Assembly: GCA_946811695.1 (NCBI GenBank)
Contig: OX328130.1
Span: 73,116,853 to 73,180,852, forward strand
DNA from: Gonocerus acuteangulatus
Taxonomy: Eukaryota; Arthropoda; Insecta; Hemiptera; Coreidae
Length of the DNA: 64,000 bases
Direction: 5' to 3'
Made by a program: the position numbers and the translations under genes. The notes beneath the pieces are model-generated. The model was not told where the DNA came from. It saw only the letters and a program-made list of their open reading frames with translations, and ran no database searches. Below, one piece after another: positions 32,416 to 42,660 of this stretch (the stretch's first letter is position 1; every line of letters starts with the position of its first letter).

Positions 32416-33470
32416 TTGTCTGTTCGCTCTCTAGATAGAAGACGAATGGCCCGATTTTGATGAAATTTGGTACAGAAATCCTTCGTCCAATTTGAAAGGT
32501 CAAGTTCGTTAACCAGCAAAATCCGCCAACTGGAAGATGGCGTTTGGGGCGAAATTCGCGCAAAAAAAATCGTAACGCTTACGTTTTTGAGTTCACAAGC
32601 AGTACACAAGTACTCGTTTTACATGATTCCTGGGCTAGGAAAACGAATGACACCATTTTCAAGGCGATAGCTTTAACCGTTTTCGAGAAAATTGGAAAAA
32701 TATTTTTTGAATACCGTTTTTGGTTTGGGTACTTAGAATCATGGGATTCAGTTGAAACATTTTCTGCATGTTCTACTTTCATCAAAACTATTATGTTGAA
32801 ATTTTGGTTACGTTTGGAGTTAAGGAAGGGTTAGAATAAAATATTTTATTAACATACATAAAAAGTTTTAGTAACTTTGTTTACTTTCCTTAATATCTCG
32901 AAAAAGGTTGAAAATCTTGGTAAACGGAAGAATACCATTAGAAAGCTTATTAAATGCTCTAAAAAAAAGGTTCTAATGAAAGTTTTGATTAGGCGATGTC
33001 AATCGGAGAAATAAGAGCTGAAATCTTTAAAGTAATTGATTTCGCTTATTCGAACTGTTCTTTTTGTCTGTTTTTTATTCCTTGTTATTTTTTAATTGCT
33101 TATTGTTGGATAATGTATTTGAAAATAAAACAGGTTACGAAAAATAAGAAAAACAATTTATTGTTAGAAATATAGATTTCCAAGATTCCAAGACCTTGTC
33201 ACTAGCGGGTCTGTTTCTAGTGTAGCGGACCCTTCCAGGTAAGATTGTAAATCATGACCTTTCAAGACTTTACTACTCACAGGAATGGCGTTGATGGTGT
33301 CAACCTTAAGGGTTGACACGCGATTATTATAATTAATTTTAAAAAAAAGACTGGTGGAACCAAAATAATAACTGCTTCTATTTTAATCTTTCCAAATTAG
33401 GCTAGGGATATGAACGGAACCGCGCTAAGATGTTGCAGTCCTGCGAGACGGACTTTTTATTAGTAAATAT
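32197..33470 (+). repeat. Dispersed repeat family I, longer copy 2
   Basis: Begins with a GC-rich hairpin (GCGGTTCCTCCCTCCCCCAT followed by AGGGAGGAACCCCGC), then GGAAGTGCCGACTAGAAAATTT, a (TA)n tract (32361-32407), TCTGTTCGCTCTCTAGATAG, AAATTCGCGCAAAAAAAATCG and finally GCTAAGATGTTGCAGTCCTGC...GACGGACTTTTTA at about 33425-33465. Copy 1 is at 3589-4240. The hairpin recurs at 46.36 and 48.69 kb. No protein is recognised. Confidence 0.65.
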
Positions 33471-33699
33471 TGCTTGCTGAAATGTATCCTGTTTATTTTC
33501 ATTTATGTTTTACAAGCCTAAAAGTACTACTTACAAATACGAGTTACCTAAGGGTTAGTTAGAAACCATATTTTATAAATATAATAGTCCAAAAAGATAT
33601 TATTCTTCTAATTTCTAACCTTAGATAACATTTAAGAAGGATAACCCGCAAAGAACCTGTAAGCTAATTAGTAAGTACCAAAATCACTGTTTACAATCA
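33471..33699. other. Unassigned interval
   Basis: Nothing recognised. Confidence 0.4.
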
Positions 33700-34145
33700 C
33701 AAAAGATACTTCAAAGAAAATGGATGTGGTCTTCGCAAACAGACCCCGAATCTCATTGACTTATTCTGTTTTCTGTGTATTATTGCGCGAGCTTCTGCGG
33801 TCTATAAACACATCCATCGTCCTTCGGAGTTATAGGATAGCAGTCACGACGCAGCAAATTACCTCAAAGCAGACAAATAAAAAAAAAAAAACTCTTCCCC
33901 AAGAGACACGGCGCCTGTAGAGCACGTATACCCCAAGGCGCCTCTCAGCTGCTTTTTATGCGGAGTAATTTCGCTGTCGGCCTTCGCTGGCGTAACCGGT
34001 CAGGCGAGCTATACCACACCAATAACACCTACGCCCTAGGAACTGATATGCGTGGCGGTTTTTTTCTGCTACCAATGAGCAGGTTATGGGTACGAATTAG
34101 TGCCTGGGTCAGTCGGCCACAACGCCGAAAACGCCGTGCGTAGAG
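33700..34145. other. Unrecognised less AT-rich segment
   Basis: Two short plus-strand frames (33720-33920 and 33958-34143) lie in balanced-composition DNA, including GGCGCC words at both ends of a 33910-33945 loop and an A-run at 33880. No similarity to a known protein family is evident. It could be a non-autonomous transposon or part of an exon; I cannot decide. Confidence 0.35.
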
Positions 34146-34259
34146 TAAGTTGCATTCCTGAATAATTTGCATGAAGTAACCTATATAAACACAAAAGAGG
34201 CTTTATATTTGTAATAAACAGCTGGCTCAATTATTAATTTTTTATACCAATTGATGGAG

Positions 34260-34462
34260 GCCCGGTGGCCGTGAGTGTTAAGGCGTGAGCACTTAACACA
34301 CTGCGCCAAAGGTCGTGGGTTTGATTCTCACTATGGGGTGGCGGCTTTTCGTAAGAAAAAGGAAAAGGCATCAGCCCTATCCTGGCTAGAAAAGGGTGGT
34401 AACCTATAGATAACGCGTCCCAATATACGTAGTTAATATTAATGGACGTTAAAATTTAAATA
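34260..34462 (+). repeat. SINE family 3 (tRNA-derived) with 16-bp target duplication
   Basis: Flanked by ATACCAATTGATGGAG (34244-34259) and ATACCTATTGATGGAG (34463-34478). The head contains an A-box-like GGTGGCCGTGAGTGTTAAGG and a B-box-like GTGGGTTTGATTCTCAC, resembling a class II (Leu/Ser type) tRNA. The body has ATCAGCCCTATCCTGGCTAG and the 3' end AATGGACGTTAAAATTTAAA. A second copy is at 62290-62503 (minus) and a 3' part at 38346-38430. Confidence 0.88.
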
Positions 34463-35515
34463 ATACCTATTGATGGAGACCGTTCTCTCTGGCATAATGA
34501 CATATCGTCGATACAAAAGCAAACTAACGAATATGAAAAAATGCATCTTTCATTCTCCATCTTTAATAATTTCTGCTGGACTTATTTACGGCAAATTCTT
34601 CAATCTGACTTCACTCTATTAAAGGGAAAGTATTCCACTATCAAAAGACCAAATCTGCCGAATATTTGACTGTCCAAAAAAAAGTTATGAATAAATACTT
34701 TTCCACTCTGAAAAGTGGTGATTTTCATATTCGTTAGTTTGCTTTTGTATCGACGATATTATGTCAATCCACTGTTGAGGTAGTACTGAGGCTGGTTTGT
34801 AACATCATGTTATTTATATTGTGGTTAAGCATCCATTTACACTATAATTAGTGCGAGTTCTTAGTGCAGGTGTTTAGTGATTAGTATAAAACACGTGTGG
34901 ATCGCAATTGCGAGTGATTAGTAATCAAGTGCCAGTGATTACTAAACAGTGAATGGAAGCAGGTTCTATTTTTCTGTTTAGTAGCCTCCACTAAACACAC
35001 TGGGACCTATTTTAAGCCTGCCAGAAGGTATAAAATAGCGTGCAAGACCTGTTTTGCTGGCAAAGCAGGTCTCATAAATGTATCCGATTTCTGTATGACG
35101 AGTGCGATGAGGTTTAGTAAATTTATTAAATGAGTCTTCAGACATCCAGATAGCATAGTAATTATTCCATGGTATCTTCAGAGGCCAATTTCATAAGGAG
35201 TTGGTAGCTCGCGTCATGAATGGCTCTTCTACATATCCACTTTCGTTCTCATAGTCTTCTTGGTCTTGACTGTTCTGATTCCACGAGTTCTTCAAATTCA
35301 GACACCTCGACAAGTTTTTGAGGCTGTTCGACCATAATACTTGTTGTTCTAAACAGTGGACGCGAAACAGTAGAGTGGACACTACTCGCACTAAACACCA
35401 ATCACTCACAGGAACCACTAATCTCTTATCACTTGCACTCCCAATAATAAAAGTGTAAATGGGCCTTAAGTAACATTATTCTTGCGAAACCAGTGAGTAC
35501 GGTCTCCACCAACAA
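34463..35515. mobile_element. TIR-bounded element of unknown class, with a family F MITE inside
   Basis: The left end TTGATGGAGACCGTTCTCTC is the inverted partner of GAGTACGGTCTCCACCAA at 35495-35512. Inner inverted parts CCATTTACACT (34829) and AGTGTAAATGG (35452) enclose words such as TAGTGCGAG and TGTTTAGTG in both orientations. A MITE F copy (34502-34759) interrupts the left part. Another left end lies at 49970-50092. The 75-codon minus frame at 35191-35418 is unrecognised. Confidence 0.55.
34502..34759. mobile_element. MITE family F, copy 4
   Basis: A 258-bp palindrome nearly the same as the copies at 7428 and 23886. It separates CTGGCATAATG from TCAATCCACTGTTGAGG, which are closer together in the related sequence near 50.04 kb. 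Confidence 0.88.
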
Positions 35516-36944
35516 TTCTAAAACAAATTACGGGTAATTACAGATTAATTGTAAAAGTTAGTCATTCAAGAATATTGTAATTAATGGTTGAAGTAGATGT
35601 AGATATGCAAAGATGCAAGATTCAGTCTTCAATGAAATCCAGCCCTATTATTACATTCCGAAGTAAAAGTACGTTACGCAGGAGCTGCATAACTAAGCAC
35701 TTTTTTCGGGAATGTGTTAAATTTAGGTTAAATTGCTATAGAATATGAACGGTTTAGGGAACAGCTCCATCTGTAGACTTGGTGAGCCTTCATAACATAT
35801 TTCATTGTACAACATTGATACATGAATCCTGTAAGTAATAATACATGGGCTTTTATATTTATAGTGAACAGCTGACTCAATGTAGAGCAGAAGCCGGATG
35901 CAGGGTCTATGTTCAGCGCTCCTAGTAGTAGAAGCAAGAACTAATGCCCGAGCCGGTTTAATTACATTTTACCGTAAAACTGAGAAAAACTCAACTTCTA
36001 ATGTACCGCTTCAGTTTATTTTTAAAACACATCTTTCTCTCTAGATACCCACGACTTCTACCGAATGTCGTTACATTATACGAGAAAGAACGTTCGGTCG
36101 AAACAAATTAGTAATTTGGGTGCGGAGTAAACCACCACTCCTAATGACCCGATTTGGTATTATTTTACAAAGTATTTCTTCCGATGACCACAACGGATAC
36201 CGTCAGAACTTTGTGTCATCAGTGCAGCCTTCGGGCTAAAAGGTGACCAGGCCCAAGGTGGCAGATATGGTGAAGGTATCTGATTCTCGGTCAAAAACCA
36301 GGGACATAATTTGTTCAGTAATATGCTCGGGGCGTCTCATTTTCTCCTTTACTCTACCTGTCTAGTTAATTATAGGTTGGGTGGGACTAGGGACGTTCTA
36401 AGACCCCAAATCTAATCCTCAATCGATTAAACTAGAAGATAAAAGTTTCTGGGCTTACCCAAATTTCGAACTGAGGTCTTCCAAAACATTAGTCGAGACC
36501 TATAAACTAAGCCAATCTCGGCCAACCAGCTTAATTATATAAGTAACCTTAGAATAAACCTTGTTCAGGAGTAATTGCTCCATATGGAAGCGAGCTCCAT
36601 GAAACATTCATAGCTCCTACATATAAATAAAGAGGGGTACTCTTTGAAAAACCTCTGCTTCTAGATTAATGTGTAACTCCGGCGTGGGAGTCTTAATGAC
36701 TTCAACCTTAGACTTACAGCAGTAGAAGATGGGGAGAAGTGGGGGTTTGTTCACACGATTTGTTCGCAGGGGGGTATTTACATCTTCCCCTACTTTAGGA
36801 CGGGGAAACGCCCTTCTCGAGTTACTTAGAAGATACTAGTTCGGTGAACTTTAAACTTTTATCAGACAAGGGACATGACTGCGGCACAAGAAATCCCTAA
36901 CAACGCCCAAAATAACAATCAGCGATGCTATAATGCAGAGATGG
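35516..36944. other. Mostly unassigned; family G fragment at 36060-36180
   Basis: ACCGAATGTCGTTACATTATAC and AGTAATTTGGGTGCGGAGTAA in this stretch are degenerate relatives of family G. Otherwise I recognise nothing. A CTTAGTTATGCAGCTCCTGC-like word (complement, 35675-35705) also occurs at 61.75 kb. Confidence 0.5.
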
Positions 36945-37549
36945 GCATAATTTTATTTATAAATAAAAAATACGAATTTATTCGTACTTCATATATTTGT
37001 GAATACGAATATAAATAAATTCGTACTTCATATATTTGTGAATACGAATACAAAATAAATTCGTATTCATAAGTTTGAATACGAATTTATTTTTATTCAC
37101 ATATATTAAATATAAAAATACAAATAAAATTTTATTCCCAAATTTTTCTGCGAATAAAAATAAATTCACAGAAAAAATTGTAAATAATCACAAAAAATGT
37201 GAATATTTACAAAAAATCAAGCGATTACAAAAAAAAAATCACATTAAAATATACGAATAAAAATTTATTCACATTATAATTTGTGAATAAAAATTTATTC
37301 ACATTGTGATTTGTGAATAAAAATTTATTCACAATAAAATTTGCAAATAAATAATGATTTTTTTCGTATTAAGATCATATTACGAAAGTTATTGAAGGTG
37401 ATTTTTTTTTTTTTTTTATTTTTTTTATTTTTTTTTTTTTTTAAGGCGTTTAACGTCTAGGTTATTAGCGCCTAGATTTTTTGTTTACCCCGAGTCCGCC
37501 GCGGGACCACCAGCCATGCTGCAAGGCAACAGTTTGTCATCTGTACCTC

Positions 37550-37596
<47 letters not shown>

Positions 37597-38028
37597 CCTT
37601 CAATAACTTTCGTAATATCATCTTAATACGAATAAATTCATAATTTATTTGCCAATTTTATTGTGAATAAATTTTTATTCACAAATTATAATGTCAATAA
37701 ATTTTTATTCGTATATTTTAATGTGATTTTTTTTTGTAATCACTTGATTTTTTGTAAATATTCACATTTTTTGTGATTATTTACAATTTTTTCTGTGAAT
37801 TTATTTTTATTCGCAGAAAAATTTGCGAATAACATTTTATTTGTATTTTTATATTTAATATATGTGAATAAAAATAAATTCGTATTCACACTTATGAATA
37901 CGAATTTTTTTATATTCGTATTCACAAATATATGAAGTACGAATTTATTTATATTCGTATTCACAAATGTATGAAGTACGAATAAATTCGTATTTTTATT
38001 TATAAATAAAATTATTCCCATCTCTCCT
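36945..38028. mobile_element. Very AT-rich foldback element with a SINE at its centre
   Basis: Left arm 36945-37398 (AGATGGGCATAATTTTATTT ... GAAGGTGATTTTT) and right arm 37590-38028 are inverted copies. The arms are built of GTGAATAAAAATTTATTCAC-type words, themselves small palindromes, which explains the asparagine- and lysine-rich frames here. Between the arms lies a SINE family 2 tail. Confidence 0.82.
37395..37592 (-). repeat. SINE family 2 fragment inside the foldback
   Basis: Minus strand: CAGCATGGCTGGTGGTCCCG, CTAGGCGCTAATAACCTAGA, CGCCTT, then a long A-rich tail (seen as T-runs 37399-37442). The GGCGC...GCGCC tail hairpin with A-tail matches 42014-42094. The right-hand A-run 37555-37592 may belong to the foldback arm. 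Confidence 0.75.
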
Positions 38029-38345
38029 TTAATCGTAATAAATATTGGGTTCAGTTTAATGGATCTCGCATTTACTACTAATTGTTGGCGTTGGGAATGA
38101 AATTAAAGCGATATGCCTATTTTTTTCGTTACTTTTTTTTACACTCGCGGAATACCCGTTGCTCGTCACGGCAGATAAGTTGTTATTTCATTGCGTAAAA
38201 TAATGTATCATCAAAAATAACGCTACTATATAATTTTGTGCAGGTTATTATAGCACGGTTCCCGTCATACTATAAGTTATTTATCAATTGATAAGTAATC
38301 AAAGTATGTTTCATGACCTTGGAGCGTTCTGGACCAGTGTCAATT

Positions 38346-38430
38346 AACAGATAACGCTGAGATAACCTGTTACCTATAGGTTAGCAGTTTAAAATTCGTT
38401 GTCAATAATAAATGGACGTTAAAATTAAAG
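38346..38430 (+). repeat. SINE family 3, 3' end fragment
   Basis: TAACCTGTTACCTATAGGTTA, AATTCGT, TTAATGGACGTTAAAATTAAA-like tail (38404-38425 reads AATAAATGGACGTTAAAATT). Matches the ends of the full SINEs at 34.4 and 62.3 kb. Confidence 0.65.
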
Positions 38431-38640
38431 AATTTATGTTTCCAAGATGTCAATTGGAAACACCCATTATATTTGCGAGTATTACCAAGAAGTGTTCTGA
38501 CTGGGGATGCTGATGGGTGAGGAGGCTGTGCAAGGGTTCGGGATATTATTATCTCGAATGGACCATCACAAGGTACAGCGTAAACTCTATGAGGGACAAA
38601 ATCACAGTTTATTTCTAGTAATTCAAGGTTGAAATGAACC
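38430..38640 (-). pseudogene. Helitron Rep-region N-terminal relic (copy 1)
   Basis: Frame: LELLEINCDFVPHRVYAVPC, IIISRTLAQPPHPSAS, VRTLLGNTRKYNGCFQLTS. The RxYNGCFQLTS piece resembles the start of the Helitron_like_N domain (YNxxFxFTS). The same protein is read on the plus strand at 44650-44850, so it is a conserved TE-encoded segment. The Rep HUH motif and helicase are absent. Confidence 0.6.
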
Positions 38641-38830
38641 GCGAATATTATGGAATGGATACAGTACGGTAACACGCATGCTTGCCTGCTGTAACCATCC
38701 CCTTTAGAATTATTTAAAAAATTGATTATAAAGAAAATCCTGCGCGTTTAAGTTCTAAAGGGAGTGTCCATGCAAAATTTCAACATTTTTTGTCAAGTGA
38801 TTTTGGCTGGCCGATGATAGGTAAGTAGTA

Positions 38831-40615
38831 GTACATTTTTAGTATGTTTTAAGGCTACGTACTAAAATCATTGAACGATATCTTCAAATCTTGGTCAAGC
38901 TTATTAGGTTTATTAATGGCCCGGGCTAAAGTATACACGTGCAGTATAGTTTTAATAGTACAACCGAAAAAAAGAAGGACCATTTTTGGATCCTTGTAAG
39001 TTAGTTCGAGGATGTTGTTTTAAAAGCCGAATTTTATCGCTATTCGGTGACTCAACTGAGCCTGAATACATTTTCTGTTCTATTTCTTCTTCTGTTGGAA
39101 TGCGCTAAAACCTTATCAGTTCCATTGGATGATAAGATTGTTATGTTTAAAATGAATTTATAATTGGTATAATATTCTTGATGTTGAGCGTGGTCTTGGC
39201 ACGAGAGAGGGTGATGACCCTCAGCCTTACACACACATCATTTTTACACGAATATAAACCGGTTTGGCTCGCAGAACGCATCAGGCGGACTCGTGGCTCT
39301 GAGTTGTGCGAGATATCTCGTGTCAGGAGCAGGCTTATCTTGGCGGTGTAATATAGGATTAACGTTTGTGAGTGGCGTGCGTCGAAACGGTAGCTGACGT
39401 TCTGGGGATGTTTGATTATATGGAGTCCGCCGTATAACCACCGTGCTGAGATATAGGTTTGTAAAAAATCCTTCTTGAAGAATCTCGTTCTCTCGACGCG
39501 GAAATCATTCTGAGTGCACCTATGAACAGATCCGGTACAATCTGGAGCTTTGAATCGGAAATGTCGTTTTTATAGTCCGTGAGCCAGTAACCGCTCGTTT
39601 CATGAAGTGTCTTATGAACCTTGAAATTTTGCTATAATGTATCTCTTAAGTAGATAATAAGGTAAATATGTGTTAGCTAGACTTACCGTGGAACACCAGG
39701 AACAAACACCATAGGGGAAAGGGGGGGGGGTGCATTGGGGAAACGTGCAAGCAAAAATTCACAAAAATAGAGTTTTATTCAGAATCAAACTATCTTTAAA
39801 TTAAGACAATTTTACAATGAATAATAAATAAGGCAGACACTTTTAAGGGGTATAACAGGTAAAAAGAGAAATTGTTTTTATTGCAATATTAAATGAGAAT
39901 TTTATTCACGCTGCAATTTAAACCTGGACCTGGACCACAAATGCGCGGTGCTGTCATTCACTCTTACGGTTACGCGCAGTGTATAGCAGTCTAATATAGG
40001 CAACAATTATTTTTATGTTTCCTGATAATTAAACCCCATAAAAGTGTCTGCCCTTTTGTAATTATTTTTAAATATGACCAAGGATCAAAAATGGCTACGG
40101 CAAATCAGCTGACATTTAAATAATTTGGTCAGAATTGGAAAATTTCAAGTAAACCTTATGTTCATAATTATACTTTTATAATTAGTGTCGGGTGATGTAT
40201 CGTGAATTTCGTTACAGTATAACAGAAATTATACCTAATCAATTATCCATCAATCCAATCAATCAAATTAATACCTTCAAAAAGTTTCTGGGATTTTATA
40301 GTGACTTCCGTTGAAATATAAATACATTTCCGACAATCAGTAGCATATTTATAAATTGGGTGTGAAGTAAACGCTCACTCCTGTTAGAGTGATTTTTCTG
40401 ATTAACAAACTTCTGTGGGTTGGAGTTTTAAATAATTAGAAGAGGAAGAGCCTTATGAATTTAACAAACGAATAATCATCATGGACGCCTACACACTTAA
40501 AATATTTGATAACTACATGAAGTATATTTGCCTTTTCGGTCTCCTTTTGTTAGAATGTACAATACATTACATTAATTAGATATGCTTACTATTTTTCATT
40601 AATGATGGTTCCTCT
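38831..40615. other. Largely unassigned; family G fragment at 40300-40400
   Basis: 39040-39640 is less AT-rich, with short minus-strand frames (39052-39234, 39244-39441) that I do not recognise. A G-run lies at 39721-39731. At 40300-40400 TTCCGTTGAAATATAAATAC and GGTGTGAAGTAAACGCTCAC are degenerate family G. Confidence 0.5.
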
Positions 40616-40776
40616 CCCTAAGCCATGGGCGTATATGAAATGAAAAGTTTTATTCATATTCCGGGACACAAGTCCCATAGTAATAATTTTGAAATTACAA
40701 AATAATTTTGAATTTTATATATAAACTTAAAAACTAATAAATGGTATCAGTATACAGTGTACAGCTTCAATATAGA

Positions 40777-41118
40777 CTAGGGGTTGGGTAAAACTTGGAG
40801 GGATAGAAGGTGGTGGAAGAGTCGGGATTTAAAGGTTTCTAGGTTGGTAGAATGGCGGACAGACAGAGGCAAGTAATTCCATAGCGAGGTGGCACGGGTG
40901 ACGAATGATTTTTCGAATAATGCAGTACGGTGGGAAGGAATATAAAGATCGGAAGGACGAGATCGGGTGTTACGGGAGTGAACAGAGGATTTAAATTTAA
41001 GAAGTTGAAAAATACAAGAAGGTCTACGGGATTGAATTACTTGGGAAAGGACTGAGCCGAGAAAGTACTGTCGACGATAAAGAGGGAATAGCCAATTTAG
41101 CTCCTGGTAGAAATGTGA
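40777..41118 (-). pseudogene. LINE reverse transcriptase C-terminal fragment
   Basis: The minus frame reads YQELNWLFPLYRRQYFLGS, then HSRNTRSRPSDLYIPSHRTA, FEKSFVTRATSLWNYLPLSV and TFKSRLFHHL. This is the characteristic end of many LINE RT proteins, with the sequence pattern TRS...P..RT...SFxxRAxxLWNxLP.....xxxFKxxL. It ends at a natural stop at 40777. Upstream the frame continues only into the minisatellite (proline-rich MVPAPTPEM repeats), which is not part of the protein. The LINE part is enclosed by the family J ends. Confidence 0.8.
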
Positions 41119-41133
41119 TATATATAGAAAATA

Positions 41134-41302
41134 ATTTCGGGGTGGGGGCTGGTACCATTTCGGGGTGGGGGCTGGTACCATTTCGGGGTGGGGCTGGTAC
41201 CATTTCGGGGGGGGGGCTGGTACCATTTCGGGGGTGGGGGCTGGTACCATTTCGGGGTGGGGGCTGGTACCATTTCGGGGTGGGGGCTGGTACCATTTCC
41301 GG
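41134..41302. repeat. 23-bp GC-rich minisatellite (about 7 units)
   Basis: Unit: TTTCGGGGTGGGGGCTGGTA plus CCA, with variable G-run length. The unit derives from the TTTCGGG...GGGGCTGG end of family J. Confidence 0.93.
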
Positions 41303-41782
41303 GGTATGGAATACTAACAATTTACAACTTTTAATAGTTTTAGGCAATCAAAACACTATTATAATATAAATAAAACATTTTTTTATGAACTAAGTGATCT
41401 TATTTAATTTATTTTTAAGGGTCTCATGACACATTTTTACCTTAAAATCAAAATTTCGGGGGGGGGGGGGGCTGCAGCCCTCCTTATATACGCTCATGCC
41501 CTAAGCTGGTTTTGTAACAAGGGGCAAGTACTCGTTCACACTTTGGTGGAGAGGTGCGTTTACTACGGTCCGTCCAGTAAATAAAAGACTTTTAAGAAGG
41601 GGTTACTGCATAGCAGAATGTTGTTGGGGGTTCTTACTTGTCGCTTAGTAAATATAATTTTACTTGTACCTGCAACATTTACTAATCCTTGTCACTTATC
41701 AATACCATAGAACCAATATTTTTCAGGCGGAAGGCACAAAAAAAGAGAATTAACAAAGTCAATTCATTTTATTTGTACTTGC

Positions 41783-41825
41783 TCTTCATGTTTCACATCT
41801 CAGGTGCCCCTTCAGGTGCCAAAAC
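41783..41825 (-). ncRNA. Weak hammerhead-like motif, element D left arm
   Basis: Minus strand: CCTGAAGG box (one change from CTGAAGA), a weak stem II (GCA with TGT), GAAACATG and AGAGC. Clearly homologous to the 13.4-kb motif, but pairing is poor, so probably inactive. Confidence 0.4.
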
Positions 41826-42010
41826 ACTCAATAGGCTAAAACTTACAGCCTAATTGTACTAAGGCGAACCTTCCTGTACAATGGCCACATCCAATATGAC
41901 AGGAAGGTTCGCCTTAATACAATTAGGCTGTAAGTTTTAATTTATTGAGTGTTTTGGCTCCTGAAGAGGCACTTGAGGTAGGGCAAGTACAAATAAAATA
42001 AAATAACATT

Positions 42011-42013
<3 letters not shown>

Positions 42014-42064
<51 letters not shown>

Positions 42065-42094
42065 GGCGCATCTACATCTAGGTCATTAGCGCCG
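42014..42094 (-). repeat. Minimal SINE family 2 insertion with 13-bp target duplication
   Basis: AAATAACATTGTT occurs at 42001-42013 and 42095-42107. Between them is only a 32-bp tail (minus: CGGCGCTAATGACCTAGATG, TAGATGCGCCG) and about 50 A residues. It is an extremely 5'-truncated retroposed SINE. Confidence 0.88.
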
Positions 42095-42190
42095 AAATAA
42101 CATTGTTAATTCTGTTTCATTGACCTTCCGCCTGAAAAATATTGGATTGAAGAAGATTGGGTCACTATAAAATATAAATACCATAGAACC

Positions 42191-42377
42191 TGGAGTCACC
42201 CGTGGTCTAGTGGCTAGCGCGCTAGATTCATAAGCGGGAGATGGTGGGTTCGATCCCAACCGGCGACCGGAATTTTCTCATCTTAGGGCTCGCTGAGAAA
42301 ATTCCTGGCTGCACCCTGGATGTCTGCGCTAATGGCCAAGAATTAGTCGATACGCCGTAAAAAAAAAAAAGAAAAAA
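42191..42377 (+). repeat. SINE family 2, tRNA-Met-like head
   Basis: A-box-like TGGTCTAGTGGCTAGCGC, anticodon-loop-like TTCATAA (CAT) and a good B box GGTTCGATCCC, then the body CTCGCTGAGAAAATTCCTGG, tail TGCGCTAATGGCCAAGAATT, ATACGCCGT and an A-rich end. Transcribed by RNA polymerase III from the internal promoter if active; mobilised by a LINE. It is the fullest copy of the family here. Confidence 0.87.
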
Positions 42378-42387
42378 GAAGGACAAT

Positions 42388-42660
42388 GTTAAACCGACAG
42401 CCACAAAAAACAATATATACAGAACTCGATGTAACGGTTGCAACTCATGCTGTATAGGGAAATCAGCACAAATATTGCAAAAACGAATTGTACAACATGC
42501 TAAAAGTATAGACACAAACGAAAACAGGACGACATTGATGTAAAAAGAACCTGTTTACACGTAGGCACACATGCTTATGCGACAAGCACTAATTACAAAT
42601 ACTAAGCTGGAGTAATCAAGGCACTAGAGGGAGTAAAAGTATTATAAAACAATGAAACTT
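42388..42660 (+). pseudogene. PLE GIY-YIG endonuclease fragment (2)
   Basis: Frame 42388-42543 reads NNIYRTRCNGCNSCCIGKSA, then LQKRIVQHAKSI and NENRTTLM before a stop. It fits the PLE nuclease: a C-x2-C-x2-C segment, YIG-like CIGK, LxxRxxxH and the TxL start of the TALxxH block. This is the N-terminal half, complementary to the C-terminal half at 12.47 kb. The YIG tyrosine is changed to Cys. Downstream decay continues to about 42660. Confidence 0.75.

Larger units (their letters stand above)
38140..38830 (-). mobile_element. Helitron (family 2) relic with Rep N-terminal fragment
   Basis: Inverted counterpart of 44330-45160. On the minus strand it runs from AAAATTTCAACATTTTTTGTC-like 5' sequence (about 38800), through a coding relic, to TCTGCCGTGACGAGCAACGGG at the 3' end (38153-38183), a typical Helitron 3' hairpin region. 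A SINE family 3 3' end (38346-38430) lies within. The terminal CTAG is not seen. Confidence 0.65.
40624..41498 (-). mobile_element. Family J element with 8-bp target duplication and captured LINE fragment
   Basis: Flanked by CCCTAAGC at 40616-40623 and 41499-41506. Termini CATGGGCGTATAT and ATATACGCTCATG form a short imperfect inverted repeat. Inside are a LINE RT C-terminal frame (minus), a 23-bp minisatellite and TTTCGG-G-run-CTGCAG ends. The right third (41300-41460) matches the complement of 61980-62110. 8-bp duplications suggest a hAT-like mechanism; no transposase is present. Confidence 0.78.
41715..42176. mobile_element. Palindromic PLE-derived element D with 14-bp target duplication
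   Basis: The direct repeat AATACCATAGAACC lies at 41701-41714 and 42177-42190. The arms (41715-41885 and 41895-42160) are inverted copies beginning AATATTTTTCAGGCGGAAGG. Each arm has the PLE 3' module order seen at 13.3 kb: GTGGCC, GGAAGGTTCGCCTTA, TTAGGCTGTAAGTTTTA and GGCTCCTGAAGAGGCAC. The left arm (minus) keeps GTGAAACATGAAGAGC; in the right arm this part is deleted. A SINE tail is inserted at 42014. No protein. Confidence 0.82.

Noticed and set aside
36978..38021. Asparagine/lysine-rich proteins
   Set aside because: They read AT-rich GTGAATAAA-type words of a foldback element in several frames; no start context or domain.
41024..41369. Proline- or glycine-rich repeat proteins
   Set aside because: They arise from the 23-bp G-rich minisatellite read in different frames.
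42191..42265. Functional tRNA-Met gene
   Set aside because: Both internal promoter boxes are present, but the acceptor stem does not close and a SINE body with A-rich tail follows.
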